A DNA stretch of 42,411 bases from assembly GCA_902362365.1 (NCBI GenBank), contig CABIVQ010000028.1, forward strand, positions 1 through 42,411, in the 5' to 3' direction. Numbering within the stretch: position 1 is the stretch's first letter; each line of letters starts with the position of its first letter. Below are positions 32,885 to 42,332 of this stretch, piece after piece. Origin of the DNA: Clostridiaceae bacterium (lineage in GTDB: Bacteria; Bacillota; Clostridia; Peptostreptococcales; Peptostreptococcaceae). The notes beneath the pieces were generated by a model, which saw only the letters and a list, made by a program, of their open reading frames with translations, had not been told where the DNA came from and searched no databases. Made by a program: the position numbers and the translations under genes.

Positions 32885-33193
32885 ATGAAAGAAGATAAAA
32901 TAATAGAAGATCCAAGGTATAGACAATGTAATAAGGAAGCTATTATGGGATTAATACTAGGTATAGCGAACTTAATATGGTGGTTTATATGGGGATATGG
33001 GCTAGGTTCAAAACCTGTTAGTGAATACACATATATATTAGGTTTTCCTACATGGTTCTTCATGAGTTGTATAGTTGGAGGGATAGTATTTTCTATACTA
33101 ACAGTAATAATGATTAATAAATATTTTAAAGATATGCCTTTAGAAGGATTGACTGAAGAAGAAATAAAAAAATATAGGGAGGAGTTTGAATAA
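32885..33193 (+). CDS. YhdT family small membrane protein
   Basis: 102 residues, RBS CGAAAGGAGCACTCAT before ATG 32885. Two membrane helices with the YhdT pattern: EDPRYRQCNKEA, LGIANLIWWFIWGYGLG, and ILGFPTWFFMSCIVGGIVF. YhdT is almost always encoded directly before PanF and is thought to assist it. Here its TAA overlaps the panF ATG by one base (TAATG), giving strict translational coupling. Confidence 0.88.
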   Translation: MKEDKIIEDPRYRQCNKEAIMGLILGIANLIWWFIWGYGLGSKPVSEYTYILGFPTWFFMSCIVGGIVFSILTVIMINKYFKDMPLEGLTEEEIKKYREEFE

Positions 33194-34698
33194 TGAACAA
33201 TATAAATTATGGTGTTTTAATTCCTATATTATTATATTTCTTAGTGGTTTTTGCTGTAGGTTTTTATTCGATGAAGTTTGTAAATGAAGCAAGGAACTCT
33301 GAGAACAAAGAAAATGGATTTATGGATGAATATATGACGGGAAACAGAGGTTTAGGAGGATTTGTACTAGCTATGACATTAGTTACTACATACCTAAGTG
33401 CAGGAAGTTTTATTGGAGGACCTGGTACAGCATATACTCAAGGACTAGGATGGGTGTTTTTGGCGATGGCGCAAATGCCAACAGGGTATTTTACACTTGC
33501 AGTATTAGGTAAAAAATTTGCAATAATAGCTAGAAAAATAAATGCAGTTACAATTACCGATTTTCTAAGAGCTAGATATAAATCTGATGTTGTAGTAATA
33601 ATAACTTCATTATCAATTGTAGTGTTTTTCATTGCAGCTATGGCTGCCCAATGGGTAGGAGCATCAAGGCTTTTACAGGGTTCGGTAGGACTTGACTATA
33701 ACCTAGCTCTAACAGTTTTTGGAATTACTGTAATAGTGCATACAGTGATTGGAGGATTCAGAGCAGTTACAATATCAGATACTGTTCAAGGTATAATAAT
33801 GACTATAGCGACTATTACAATATTTATAGGAACAATAATAGCAGGTGGTGGAGTGGAGAATATTATAACAAATATGGCTTCAATAAATGAAGGGATGATA
33901 ACTCCTTTTGGTGTAACAGAAGGTAATATGACTATTCTTTGGGTGACTTCATTTTGGATTTTAGTAGGTTTTGCAGTTGTAGGTATACCATCAGTTTCTC
34001 AAAGGGCTATGAGTTACAAAGACACTAAGAGTTTACATCAAGGTATAAAATATGGAACTATAATTTCTATGATTTTACTTTTAGGAATGCACTTAGTAGG
34101 AGCTTTTGCTATAACATTAGTCAGTGGTATAGATTCAGGAGACTTAGTAATACCAACACTTACGACACAGTTATTCCCATCAGTAGTTGCAGGCATACTT
34201 CTTGCAGGACCTCTTGCATCTATTATGTCTACAGTAGATTCACAATTATTAGTTGCATCAGGAACAATTGTAAACGACTTATATACAAATTATATAAATC
34301 CAAAAATAAAAAAAGATTCTAAAAAAATAGGTAAAGTTAGTATACTAGCAACATCAGTGATAGGTATAGCTATTTATTTAGTAGCATTTAATCCACCTGA
34401 TTTAATTGTTTGGTTAAACTTATATGCAAATGCAGGGATAATATCGACATTCTTATGGCCAATAGTATTAGGTCTTTACTGGAAGAAAGCAAACTCTTAT
34501 GGAGCAATTGCTTCTATAATTTCAGGTATTACAACATATATACTATTTAGTGAAATTTGGCCAAGACCATTTGGATTACATACGATTGTATTACCTCTTT
34601 TAATTTCATTAGTTCTTTTTATCATAGTATCAAGTATTACTAAAAGACCAGATAAAGAAACTATAGAAACTTTCTGGGGTGTATATTATAAAGATTAA
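33193..34698 (+). CDS. panF: Sodium/pantothenate symporter
   Basis: 501 residues, start ATG 33193 overlapping the YhdT stop. Sodium:solute symporter (SSS) family with thirteen helices: VNEARNSENKENGFMDEYMTGNRGLGG before helix 2, TYLSAGSFIGGPGTAYTQGLGW, and WVGASRLLQGSVGLDYN. Later QLFPSVVAGILLAGPLASIMSTVDSQLLVASGTI carries the helix-8 sodium-site serines (about 326-360). It imports pantothenate with Na+. The identification rests on the family pattern and the YhdT partner. Confidence 0.93.
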   Translation: MNNINYGVLIPILLYFLVVFAVGFYSMKFVNEARNSENKENGFMDEYMTGNRGLGGFVLAMTLVTTYLSAGSFIGGPGTAYTQGLGWVFLAMAQMPTGYFTLAVLGKKFAIIARKINAVTITDFLRARYKSDVVVIITSLSIVVFFIAAMAAQWVGASRLLQGSVGLDYNLALTVFGITVIVHTVIGGFRAVTISDTVQGIIMTIATITIFIGTIIAGGGVENIITNMASINEGMITPFGVTEGNMTILWVTSFWILVGFAVVGIPSVSQRAMSYKDTKSLHQGIKYGTIISMILLLGMHLVGAFAITLVSGIDSGDLVIPTLTTQLFPSVVAGILLAGPLASIMSTVDSQLLVASGTIVNDLYTNYINPKIKKDSKKIGKVSILATSVIGIAIYLVAFNPPDLIVWLNLYANAGIISTFLWPIVLGLYWKKANSYGAIASIISGITTYILFSEIWPRPFGLHTIVLPLLISLVLFIIVSSITKRPDKETIETFWGVYYKD

Positions 34699-34767
34699 AT
34701 AGCGTTTATAGTTTTATTGAGTGGAGTAATATTAGGTGGAATTGGATAATAATTATAAAAAATTTTA

Positions 34768-34820
34768 AAAAGTATCTCAAATAACTATTATTGCAATTAA
34801 TTTGGGATGCTTTTCTATTT
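34768..34820 (+). terminator. Terminator after panF
   Basis: AAAAGTATCTCAAA (34768-34781) pairs with TTTGGGATGCTTTT (34801-34814), two T-G pairs, followed by CTATTT. Confidence 0.7.
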
Positions 34821-34954
34821 ACTTTAATATAGTGTATTTTTAGTGTTTCTATGGAGTGGTTTTAATATAATGTAGACAATATGTTATAATTTATCGTGAA
34901 AATAATCAAATATAGACTTATATCAGAAATATACAATAAAGGTTGGAAAATAAA

Positions 34955-35704
34955 ATGAATAAATATAAGAATGTATCTAATAAGTTCGAAATAATTAATA
35001 TAAAACATAAGAATATAGATATTGATGCTAATGTAGTATATAGAAAAAGAAAGAGCATTACTATTCAAATTAAGCCTAAATATGAAGTAACCATAATAAG
35101 TCCTTATGGTGTTCCTAAAAAAATATTAAAGGATCTTTTAATACAAAAAGGGGATTGGATACTAAAGAAATTTGAAGAATATAAATCTGTTGAATATTTA
35201 TTCAAAGAAAAAGAGTTTATAGATGGAGAACAATTTATGTACTTAGGGCATGAATATAAACTTAAAATAATAAATGATATAGATGAAGAAGTTTTTATAG
35301 ATAATAATTGTTTAGTAGTTAAGGTTAAAAATACTGATAAAGAATATATAAAAAAAATATTGAAGAAGTGGTATAAAGAAGAAAGTGAAAGACTTGTATT
35401 AGAAAGATTAATTTACTGTAAAGAAAAGTCTAAGCAAATGAAACAATTAACACCAAGCAAATTAAAAGTTAAGGAACAAAAAAAGAGATGGGGAACTTGT
35501 ACTTCAAAAAGAGCTATATATATAAATTCAAAAATATCTATGGCAAAAATAGAGGCTATAGATTATATACTAGTGCATGAATTTAGCCACTTAGTACATA
35601 TGAATCACTCTAAGGATTTTTATAAACTTGTAAAAGAGATAATGCCTAATTATAAAGAAGAGAAAAAATGGTTAAAAGATAATTCTTACAAATTAAAGTT
35701 ATAG
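34955..35704 (+). CDS. YgjP-like (DUF45) zinc metallopeptidase
   Basis: 249 residues. ATG 34955 is chosen; an in-frame TTG at 34943 directly abuts the AAAGG. A basic N-terminal region with RKRKSITIQIKPKYEVTIISPYGVP (about 28-55) and IQKGDWILKKFEEYK is typical of the family. The catalytic motif is YILVHEFSHLVHMNHSKDFYKLV (about 204-226): HEFSH as HExxH plus the later conserved His. KEQKKRWGTCTSKRAIYINSK precedes it. The family is cytoplasmic and its substrate is not established. Codon use is normal for the window. Confidence 0.88.
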   Translation: MNKYKNVSNKFEIINIKHKNIDIDANVVYRKRKSITIQIKPKYEVTIISPYGVPKKILKDLLIQKGDWILKKFEEYKSVEYLFKEKEFIDGEQFMYLGHEYKLKIINDIDEEVFIDNNCLVVKVKNTDKEYIKKILKKWYKEESERLVLERLIYCKEKSKQMKQLTPSKLKVKEQKKRWGTCTSKRAIYINSKISMAKIEAIDYILVHEFSHLVHMNHSKDFYKLVKEIMPNYKEEKKWLKDNSYKLKL

Positions 35705-35784
35705 TATAAAAATATAAATATTTATCTTTCAAAAGTTGCATATAATTTTAATAATGAATATGTAGAGTAAGGAGGAAAGATAAA

Positions 35785-36243
35785 ATGGCTAATAGTAGCA
35801 ACAATATAAATACTAGTAGTAATAGTAAAAAAGCTACTAGTGAATGTACAAATAATTCTAGTAGCACAACGTCTCAGCAGTGCCTAGGCTTAGCGTCTAT
35901 TAGCTATGCAGATTATGTTATTCTATCTGCAACTTTATCTTTTGCTATTGCAGAGGAATTAAACGATTTAGATTTAGATATGCTTATTGTGTTTTTTGGT
36001 ATGGTAACTTCAGATTTAGCTCTTCTAAGAACTAAGCGTGGAATAACAAATGCTCTTTCATCACAAGATACGTCAGAAGAAGCGATTATAGGTTCAGAAG
36101 AGGCATCTGAAGGAGGAGAAAGTATAGCATCAGTATCATCAGCTTTAAGGGGGAAAAGTAGGAAAAAAAGTAAACGTATTAAGAAGATTAAGAAGAAGAA
36201 ACGAAAATCAAGTAATGGAGATTCATTAAAAGGAAATAAATAA
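35785..36243 (+). CDS. Ser/Asn-rich protein with a poly-lysine tail, unknown
   Basis: 152 residues, RBS GTAAGGAGGAAAGATAAA before ATG 35785. Three parts: a Ser/Asn/Thr-rich N-terminus (1-32, two cysteines); a hydrophobic/acidic helical core (about 38-85, YADYVILSATLSFAIAEELN then LDLDMLIVFFGMVTSDLALL); and a Glu/Ser-rich linker ending in a very basic tail (about 125-145, KSRKKSKRIKKIKKKKRKSS in pieces). The core pattern resembles short hydrophobic segments seen in small clostridial surface or spore proteins, from memory only. No signal peptide. A GCATATAAT element about 50 bases upstream could be a sporulation-type -10, but no clear -35 exists. Function unknown. Confidence 0.75.
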   Translation: MANSSNNINTSSNSKKATSECTNNSSSTTSQQCLGLASISYADYVILSATLSFAIAEELNDLDLDMLIVFFGMVTSDLALLRTKRGITNALSSQDTSEEAIIGSEEASEGGESIASVSSALRGKSRKKSKRIKKIKKKKRKSSNGDSLKGNK

Positions 36244-36269
36244 AAATTCTGAAAATTTCAAAAATACTG

Positions 36270-36298
36270 TTAACAATATAATATTAACTAAATATAAT
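36270..36298 (+). promoter_or_regulatory. Promoter of the ilv operon
   Basis: TTAACA (36270-36275), exactly 17 bases, TATAAT (36293-36298). Transcription would start near 36305, at the base of the T-box stem I. Confidence 0.65.
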
Positions 36299-36304
36299 TG
36301 TATT

Positions 36305-36610
36305 AAGTTAATTAAATAAAAAATAAAAGCTAAGATGGAGACAAAAATATTCAAGATATTAATCACAGAGAGCCAATGTTTGCTGGAAATTGGCATTAAT
36401 ATGAGTATATAATGATCACTCCTAAGCTTTCATACTGAATTTACCAGTAAGTATGAACGTATGCTAACGTTATATAGCTATGGTTTATATAGACCTGAAT
36501 AATGAGAGATAACTATAATTTATAGTTATAAGATAAGGTGGTACCGCGGAATATAACTTTCGTCCTTATATGCAAATTAATTTTGCCTATAATGATGGAA
36601 GTTTTTTTAT
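36305..36610 (+). promoter_or_regulatory. T-box riboswitch, isoleucine-specific
   Basis: The 14-base T-box core AAGGTGGTACCGCG is at 36535-36548; its TGGT pairs with ACCA of the tRNA. Stem I begins at AAAGCT near 36327 and closes at AGCTTT near 36425. The specifier bulge near 36413 reads ATC-A before the closing CTCC, an isoleucine codon. The terminator stem is 36555-36573 against 36585-36603, followed by seven Ts. Uncharged tRNA-Ile stabilises the alternative antiterminator, allowing transcription of the ilv genes. Codon assignment is by eye. Confidence 0.92.
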
Positions 36611-36649
36611 TATCTAATATCTTTAGTTAATATAAGGAGGAAGATTTAC

Positions 36650-36877
36650 ATGGAGAGAAGCTTATATGCTAATTTAAGTCAAGGTATAGATTCTTTTTTA
36701 AGAGTAGCAATGATACTTAGAAGAAAAGAAATAGCTGTAAAAGCTATAAGTATGACTACAGATAATTGTGATAATACAGGAATGGAATTAATAATAAATG
36801 AGGAAATTACATCTTTACAAGAAGTGATAAATTACATGAATAAGTTATATGACGTTAGAAATATTACTGTACTATAA
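36650..36877 (+). CDS. ACT-domain regulatory subunit of acetolactate synthase (IlvM-like)
   Basis: 75 residues, RBS TAAGGAGGAAGATTTAC before ATG 36650. One ACT domain: LYANLSQGIDSFLRVAMILRRKEIAVKAISM, then ELIINEEITSLQEVINYMNKLYDVRNITVL, with the family's NKLxDV end. It is the size of E. coli IlvM (about 87) rather than the 160-residue IlvN, so the C-terminal domain is absent. It probably binds the IlvB catalytic subunit encoded two genes downstream and tunes valine feedback. Placing it first, apart from ilvB, is unusual. Confidence 0.8.
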   Translation: MERSLYANLSQGIDSFLRVAMILRRKEIAVKAISMTTDNCDNTGMELIINEEITSLQEVINYMNKLYDVRNITVL

Positions 36878-37031
36878 ATTATTGATTTAGTTACTTTAAT
36901 TTAAATATAGAAATTAATATAAAAAATATAACAATTTATATGAGTGTATTACAGATAGAAGATAAATATCAGATGATAATGAAAGTGATTCACTTTTGAT
37001 AATTACAACTATTTAGTAAGGGGGGAAAATA

Positions 37032-38681
37032 ATGAGAAGTGAGAAAGTAAAGGTTGGATTAACAAAGGCACCACATAGGTCATTACTAAAAGCTAGTGGC
37101 TACACTGATGAAGAAATAAACAAACCCTTTGTAGGAATTGTTAATTCTTTCAATGAGATAGTGCCAGGACATATACATTTAAGAGAATTAGCAGAATCTG
37201 TGAAAAGAGGAGTTTTAATAGGTGGGGGAACTCCATTAGAATTTCCAGCTATAGCTGTATGTGATGGAATAGCAATGAATCATGAAGGAATGAAATATTC
37301 TTTAGTAAGTAGGGAAATTATTGCTGATAGTATAGAGATAATGGCAAAAGCACATGGATTAGATGGTTTAGTTCTTATGCCAAGTTGCGATAAAGTCGTT
37401 CCTGGAATGTTAATGGCAGCTGCGAGATTAAATATTCCATGTATTGTTTTAAGCGGAGGACCAATGCTAGCAGGCAACTACAAAGATGAAAGAGTTGACT
37501 TAATAAGTACCTTTGAAGGTGTAGGAAAGGTGACCAATAATGAAATGAGCATAGATGAACTTTTGGAATTAGAAGAAGTCGCTTGTCCTACATGTGGATC
37601 TTGTGCAGGTATGTTTACTGCAAATTCGATGAATTGTATGACAGAAGGGTTGGGAATTGCATTAAGAGGAAATGGAACTATACCAGCAGTTTACTCTGAG
37701 AGAAAAAGATTAGCAAAAAAAACAGGTATTAAAATAATGGAACTAATAGAAAAAGATATAAAAGCTAGAGATATAATGAATGAAAAAGCTTTTGAAAATG
37801 CTTTGGCCTTAGACATGAGTTTAGGTTGTTCAACGAATACAGTATTACATTTAAGTGCCATTGCTCATGAAGCTAAAGTAGATATGAATTTAGATATAAT
37901 AAATGAAGTGAGCTCTAGAGTTCCTAATTTATGCAAATTGAGTCCTGCAGGCAATGATTATATTGAGGATTTAAATAAGTGTGGTGGCATTTATGCAGTT
38001 ATGAATGAATTAAATAAGTACAAATTAATAAATTCAAATATTATGACATGTGAAGGCAAAACTGTAGGTGAACTTTTAACTGAAAAAACAAATAATAAAG
38101 TGATAAGAGATATAGATAATCCATATTCAAAAACAGGTGGAATAAAAGTATTAAGAGGGAATTTAGCTTTAGATGGTGCTGTAATTAAGAAATCTGCATT
38201 AGATTCAAAAGTAGTAGAATTTGTGGGAAAAGCGAAAGTATATGATAGTGAGGAGGAATGTGTAGACGCAATATTGTCAGGGAAAATAAAATCTGGTGAT
38301 GCAGTCATTATTAGATATGAAGGACCTAAAGGAGGTCCAGGGATGAGAGAAATGTTAACTCCTACATCGGCACTTTGTGGTATGGGTCTTGATGCTGAGG
38401 TTTGCTTGATTACTGATGGTAGATTTTCAGGTGGTAGTAGAGGATTTGCAATAGGTCATGTATCTCCTGAAGCTGCAGAGGGTGGATTAATAGCTTACGT
38501 ATGTAATGGAGATTTAATAAAAGTAGATTTAGAAAAAGGAAGTATAGATCTTTTAATAGATGAAGAAACTTTAGCGAATAGAAAAGAAAATATTGAAATT
38601 AAGTCAAAACAACTTAGTGGTTATTTGAAAAAATACGCTTCTTTAGTAAGCTCAGCAGGTAAAGGTGCTATATGTGATTAG
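37032..38681 (+). CDS. ilvD: Dihydroxy-acid dehydratase
   Basis: 549 residues, RBS TAAGGGGGGAAAATA before ATG 37032. It opens with [17 protein letters not shown], then [18 protein letters not shown]. Fe-S cysteines: [13 protein letters not shown] (about 116-128) and [18 protein letters not shown] (about 185-202). [20 protein letters not shown] and [22 protein letters not shown] near the end are strict signatures. Dehydrates the dihydroxy acids to the 2-oxo acids of valine and isoleucine; the cluster is oxygen-sensitive, which suits an anaerobe. 154 bases separate it from the ACT gene with no terminator. Confidence 0.96.
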   Translation: MRSEKVKVGLTKAPHRSLLKASGYTDEEINKPFVGIVNSFNEIVPGHIHLRELAESVKRGVLIGGGTPLEFPAIAVCDGIAMNHEGMKYSLVSREIIADSIEIMAKAHGLDGLVLMPSCDKVVPGMLMAAARLNIPCIVLSGGPMLAGNYKDERVDLISTFEGVGKVTNNEMSIDELLELEEVACPTCGSCAGMFTANSMNCMTEGLGIALRGNGTIPAVYSERKRLAKKTGIKIMELIEKDIKARDIMNEKAFENALALDMSLGCSTNTVLHLSAIAHEAKVDMNLDIINEVSSRVPNLCKLSPAGNDYIEDLNKCGGIYAVMNELNKYKLINSNIMTCEGKTVGELLTEKTNNKVIRDIDNPYSKTGGIKVLRGNLALDGAVIKKSALDSKVVEFVGKAKVYDSEEECVDAILSGKIKSGDAVIIRYEGPKGGPGMREMLTPTSALCGMGLDAEVCLITDGRFSGGSRGFAIGHVSPEAAEGGLIAYVCNGDLIKVDLEKGSIDLLIDEETLANRKENIEIKSKQLSGYLKKYASLVSSAGKGAICD

Positions 38682-38710
38682 AAAGATAAATTAACATAAG
38701 GAGGTGCTAT

Positions 38711-40384
38711 ATGAAAGGTTCAAACGTTGTACTAGAGTGTCTAAAAAAAGAAGGTGTAGAGACTATATTTGGATATCCAGGTGGAGCTGTTATACCTTTA
38801 TATGATGCGCTATATGACTATAAAGAAGATTTTAACCATATAAGAACCTGCCATGAACAAGGATTGGTTCATGCAGCTGATGGTTATGCAAGAAGCACAG
38901 GTAAAACAGGGGTATGTTTTGTTACATCAGGTCCTGGTGCTACCAATGCTGTAACAGGTATAGCAACGGCATATATGGACTCAAGCCCACTAGTTGTAAT
39001 AACAGGGCAAGTACCAACTAGCTTATTGGGAAAGGATTCTTTTCAAGAGGTAGATATAACTGGAGTAACATTATCTATAACTAAGCATAATTACTTGGTT
39101 AGAAAAGTAGAAGATATAGCAAAAACTATTAAAGAAGCCTTTAGAGTTGCAAATACAGGAAGAAAAGGCCCTGTATTAATAGATATACCTAAAAATTTAT
39201 TTTTAGATGAAGTTGACTTTGATATAGATGATTACATTCCTTATTCTAAAGAAAATTCTTTTATAGAAGAAAGTAAAAACTTAAATAAAATGAATAAGGG
39301 GAATTTTCATAAGGCAGTAGATTTAATTAATAAGTCTAGAAGACCTGTAATTTATGCAGGAGGAGGAGTTAAGTCTTCTGGGGGAGGAGAATTACTAGAT
39401 ATTTTTTCGAAAAAAATTGATACTCCTGTACTAAATACACTTATGGGACTTGGGGGGATAGATAGAAGTAATGAATTATCCCTTGGTATGGTAGGAATGC
39501 ATGGTAGTAAAGAAAGTAATTTAGCTCTTTCTAATTCGGATCTTATAATTGCCATAGGTGCAAGGTTTAGTGATAGAGTAGTTGGTAAAGTATCTGAATT
39601 TGCAAAGAAAGCAAATGTTATTCATATTGACATTGACCCATCTGAGGTAAATAAAAATATAAATACAGATGTATTTTTAATAGGAGATATAAAGGATATT
39701 TTAGATAATTTAATTAACACGGTTTCTTTTAAGGATAATAAAGATTGGAAATTGGAAATACAAACATATAAAGAGGAAAGTAAATTAAAAAAAGATGAAT
39801 TTCATCCAGAAAACATATTAAAAGTAGTAAATGATAAGGTTAGTTATAACGGCATCGTTGTAACCGACGTGGGTCAACATCAAATGTGGGCTGCGAAATA
39901 TTGGAACTTTTCTCAAGGAAACACATTTATCACCTCAGCAGGACTAGGTACCATGGGATTTGGCTTAGGGGCAGCTATAGGAAGTAAAATAGGTAATAAA
40001 AATAAAAATGTTGTTTTAGTAACTGGTGATGGAAGCTTTAGAATGAATTGCAATGAGTTAGGAACAGTTTCAAAATATAATATACCAATAATAATATTAC
40101 TGTTTAACAATAATGCTTTAGGAATGGTAAGACAATGGCAGAAATTATTTTCAAATTGTAGATATTCAGAAACTGATATAGATAATAACTTAGATTATGT
40201 AATGCTAGGAAAAGCATATGGAATTGATGGATATAAAGTTGAAAATTTAGATGAATTAAAAGTTGCATTAAATAAAGCCGATTTAAATAAGCCTGTAATA
40301 TTTGAGTGTAATATAAATAAAGATTATGATGTATATCCGATAGTACCACCTAATGATGCTTTAGAAAATTTAATTTGTAATTAA
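38711..40384 (+). CDS. ilvB: Acetolactate synthase large subunit
   Basis: 557 residues, RBS TAAGGAGGTGCTAT before ATG 38711. The three ThDP domains are clear. FGYPGGAVIPLYDALYD and CHEQGLVHAADGYARSTGK carry the activating glutamate. A middle FAD/Rossmann-like domain (RRPVIYAGGGVKSSGGGELL) follows. The C-terminal ThDP site is VTGDGSFRMNCNEL, with the GDG...N metal-binding pattern, then LFNNNALGMVRQWQKLF. Condenses pyruvate to acetolactate or with 2-oxobutyrate to acetohydroxybutyrate. The reg. subunit is the small ACT protein at the front of the operon. 29 bases after ilvD. Confidence 0.96.
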   Translation: MKGSNVVLECLKKEGVETIFGYPGGAVIPLYDALYDYKEDFNHIRTCHEQGLVHAADGYARSTGKTGVCFVTSGPGATNAVTGIATAYMDSSPLVVITGQVPTSLLGKDSFQEVDITGVTLSITKHNYLVRKVEDIAKTIKEAFRVANTGRKGPVLIDIPKNLFLDEVDFDIDDYIPYSKENSFIEESKNLNKMNKGNFHKAVDLINKSRRPVIYAGGGVKSSGGGELLDIFSKKIDTPVLNTLMGLGGIDRSNELSLGMVGMHGSKESNLALSNSDLIIAIGARFSDRVVGKVSEFAKKANVIHIDIDPSEVNKNINTDVFLIGDIKDILDNLINTVSFKDNKDWKLEIQTYKEESKLKKDEFHPENILKVVNDKVSYNGIVVTDVGQHQMWAAKYWNFSQGNTFITSAGLGTMGFGLGAAIGSKIGNKNKNVVLVTGDGSFRMNCNELGTVSKYNIPIIILLFNNNALGMVRQWQKLFSNCRYSETDIDNNLDYVMLGKAYGIDGYKVENLDELKVALNKADLNKPVIFECNINKDYDVYPIVPPNDALENLICN

Positions 40385-40423
40385 ATATAAATAATAAAAT
40401 TTAAATAAACAGGGGGAAATAAA

Positions 40424-41443
40424 ATGAAAAAAATGTATTATGAAAATGATGTGAATTTAGAGGTTTTAAATAATAAAAAGGTTGCAGTATTGGGTTATGG
40501 AAGTCAAGGTCATGCACATGCACAAAATCTAAGAGATAGTGGAGTAAATGTGGTAGTTGGTCTTCATGAAGGTAGTAAATCAAGAAATAAAGCAATACAT
40601 GATGGATTTGAAGTTAAAAGTGTAGCTGAGGCAACTAAAGAAAGTGATATAGTTATGTTATTACTTCCAGATACAGCTCAAAAGCAAATATATGAAGAAA
40701 GTGTAAGAGATAATTTAAGAGAAGGTCAAACTTTAGCTTTTGCTCATGGATTCAATATACATTATAATAGAATAACTCCGCCAGAGTTTGTAGATGTTGT
40801 AATGGTAGCACCTAAAGGTCCTGGGCATTTGGTAAGAAGTGTATTTAAGAGTGGAAGTGGAGTACCAGCTTTATTTGCAATAGAACAAGACTATACAAAA
40901 AATGCAAAAGACACTGTTTTAGCTTATGCAAAAGGAATAGGAGCAACAAGAGCTGGAGTTTTAGAAACAACTTTTAAAGAAGAAACAGAAACAGATTTAT
41001 TTGGGGAACAAGCAGTACTTTGTGGAGGTGTAAGTGAACTTATAAAATCTGGATTTAGAACTTTAGTGGATGCTGGATATCAACCAGAAGTAGCATATTT
41101 CGAGTGTTTACATGAAATGAAACTTGTAGTAGATTTGATGTATGAAGGTGGCTTTGAAAGAATGAGATATAGTATAAGTGATACTGCTGAATACGGTGAT
41201 TATGTTTCAGGAAAAAGAGTAATAACAGAAGCTGCAAGAGACGGTATGAAGAAAGTATTAGAAGATATACAAAATGGAAAATTTGCTGAGCAATGGATAG
41301 AAGAAAATGAAAATGGATGTAAGAATTTCTTAGAAATGAGAAATGAAGAATATGAAATGGAAATATCTAAAGTAGGAAGAAATTTAAGAAATATGATGAC
41401 ATTCTTAAGTGATGAAGATAAGGTTTGTGTAAATAATTGCTAA
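40424..41443 (+). CDS. ilvC: Ketol-acid reductoisomerase, class I
   Basis: 339 residues, RBS CAGGGGGAAATAAA before ATG 40424. N-terminal NADP fold: [22 protein letters not shown], with the cofactor loop [12 protein letters not shown] whose Arg/Ser residues favour [18 protein letters not shown] (about 127-139) and [17 protein letters not shown] carry the Mg2+ ligands; [19 protein letters not shown] and [13 protein letters not shown] complete the knotted helical domain. Catalyses rearrangement plus reduction in valine and isoleucine synthesis. It ends with CVNNC, a small divergent tail. Last gene of the T-box operon. Confidence 0.96.
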   Translation: MKKMYYENDVNLEVLNNKKVAVLGYGSQGHAHAQNLRDSGVNVVVGLHEGSKSRNKAIHDGFEVKSVAEATKESDIVMLLLPDTAQKQIYEESVRDNLREGQTLAFAHGFNIHYNRITPPEFVDVVMVAPKGPGHLVRSVFKSGSGVPALFAIEQDYTKNAKDTVLAYAKGIGATRAGVLETTFKEETETDLFGEQAVLCGGVSELIKSGFRTLVDAGYQPEVAYFECLHEMKLVVDLMYEGGFERMRYSISDTAEYGDYVSGKRVITEAARDGMKKVLEDIQNGKFAEQWIEENENGCKNFLEMRNEEYEMEISKVGRNLRNMMTFLSDEDKVCVNNC

Positions 41444-41464
41444 TAACTAATTAATAAAAAGTAT

Positions 41465-41512
41465 AAAAAGAGGACTTTTATAGTAGTAATATAAAAGTCC
41501 TCTTTTTTAATG
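41465..41512 (+). terminator. Terminator of the ilv operon
   Basis: A perfect 18-bp stem (41465-41482 against 41490-41507) followed by more Ts; it marks the operon end. Confidence 0.85.
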
Positions 41513-41556
41513 ATAGAAAATATTGTATGAAGAGTAGAAGTAAATAGATAGTTATA

Positions 41557-41588
41557 ATATACTTAATAATAGATAAATTTAAGTATAT
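41557..41588 (+). promoter_or_regulatory. Inverted repeat upstream of the DUF362 gene
   Basis: ATATACTTAA (41557-41566), 12 bases, TTAAGTATAT (41579-41588): a perfect 10-bp inverted repeat. It overlaps a TATAAT at 41553-41558, so it could be a repressor operator. The -35 is poor. Confidence 0.35.
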
Positions 41589-41619
41589 TTTGATTAATTG
41601 GGGATAGGAGAATAATAAA

Positions 41620-42306
41620 ATGGGAAAATCAAAAGTATTTTATACAGATTTAAGAACAAAGTTTGGAGAGACTTTGCCATTAAAATTAGAAAAATTAGTT
41701 AAGAAAGCTGGGATTGAAGATTTGGATTTTAAAGATAAATTCGTTGCTATAAAAATTCATTTTGGAGAGCCAGGTAACTTAGCTTATCTAAGACCAAATT
41801 ACTCAAAGGTTATAGTTGATATAATAAAAAATAATGGTGGTAAGCCATTTTTAACAGATTGTAATACACTTTATGTTGGTAGAAGGAAAAATGCTTTAGA
41901 GCATCTTGATGCAGCATATGAAAATGGATATAATCCATTTACTACAGGATGCCACGTAATAATAGCAGATGGACTAAAGGGAACAGATGAAACTCTTGTA
42001 GAAGTTAAGGGTGGAGAATATGTAAAAGAAGCTAAGATAGGTCAAGCGATAATGGACGCAGATATATTTATTACAATGAATCATTTTAAAGGTCATGAAG
42101 CAACTGGATTTGGTGGAGCATTAAAAAATATAGGCATGGGATGTGGATCTCGTGCTGGGAAAATGGAAATGCATAGTAGTGGAAAACCTTATGTAGAAGA
42201 AAATTTGTGTGTTAGTTGTAAGGCTTGCTACAAAAACTGTGCTCATGGAGCAATAAGCTTTAATGAAAATAAAAAGGCTACTATAGACCTTCTAGTGTTG
42301 CATTAA
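41620..42306 (+). CDS. DUF362 domain protein with 4Fe-4S motif, truncated
   Basis: 228 residues, RBS GGGGATAGGAGAATAATAAA before ATG 41620. It matches the DUF362 family: VAIKIHFGEPGNLAYLRPNYSKVIVDII near 43, PFLTDCNTLYVGRR near 77, NHFKGHEATGFGGALKNIGMGCGSRAGK near 155, and one four-cysteine ferredoxin motif, CVSCKACYKNCAHGAISF, near 197. Relatives continue for about 140 more residues, with a second cysteine motif right after the matching ATID position. Here the reading departs into LLVLH and stops at 42304-42306. A frameshift, deletion or mobile-element insertion is likely. Probably an electron-transfer protein originally; now possibly dead. Confidence 0.8.
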   Translation: MGKSKVFYTDLRTKFGETLPLKLEKLVKKAGIEDLDFKDKFVAIKIHFGEPGNLAYLRPNYSKVIVDIIKNNGGKPFLTDCNTLYVGRRKNALEHLDAAYENGYNPFTTGCHVIIADGLKGTDETLVEVKGGEYVKEAKIGQAIMDADIFITMNHFKGHEATGFGGALKNIGMGCGSRAGKMEMHSSGKPYVEENLCVSCKACYKNCAHGAISFNENKKATIDLLVLH

Positions 42307-42332
42307 TGTAAAATTTAATACTTTACAAAATG

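Noticed and set aside
40104..40595. Leu/His/Tyr-rich minus-strand ORFs opposite ilvB and ilvC
   Set aside because: Shadows of conserved genes, with no ribosome-binding site.
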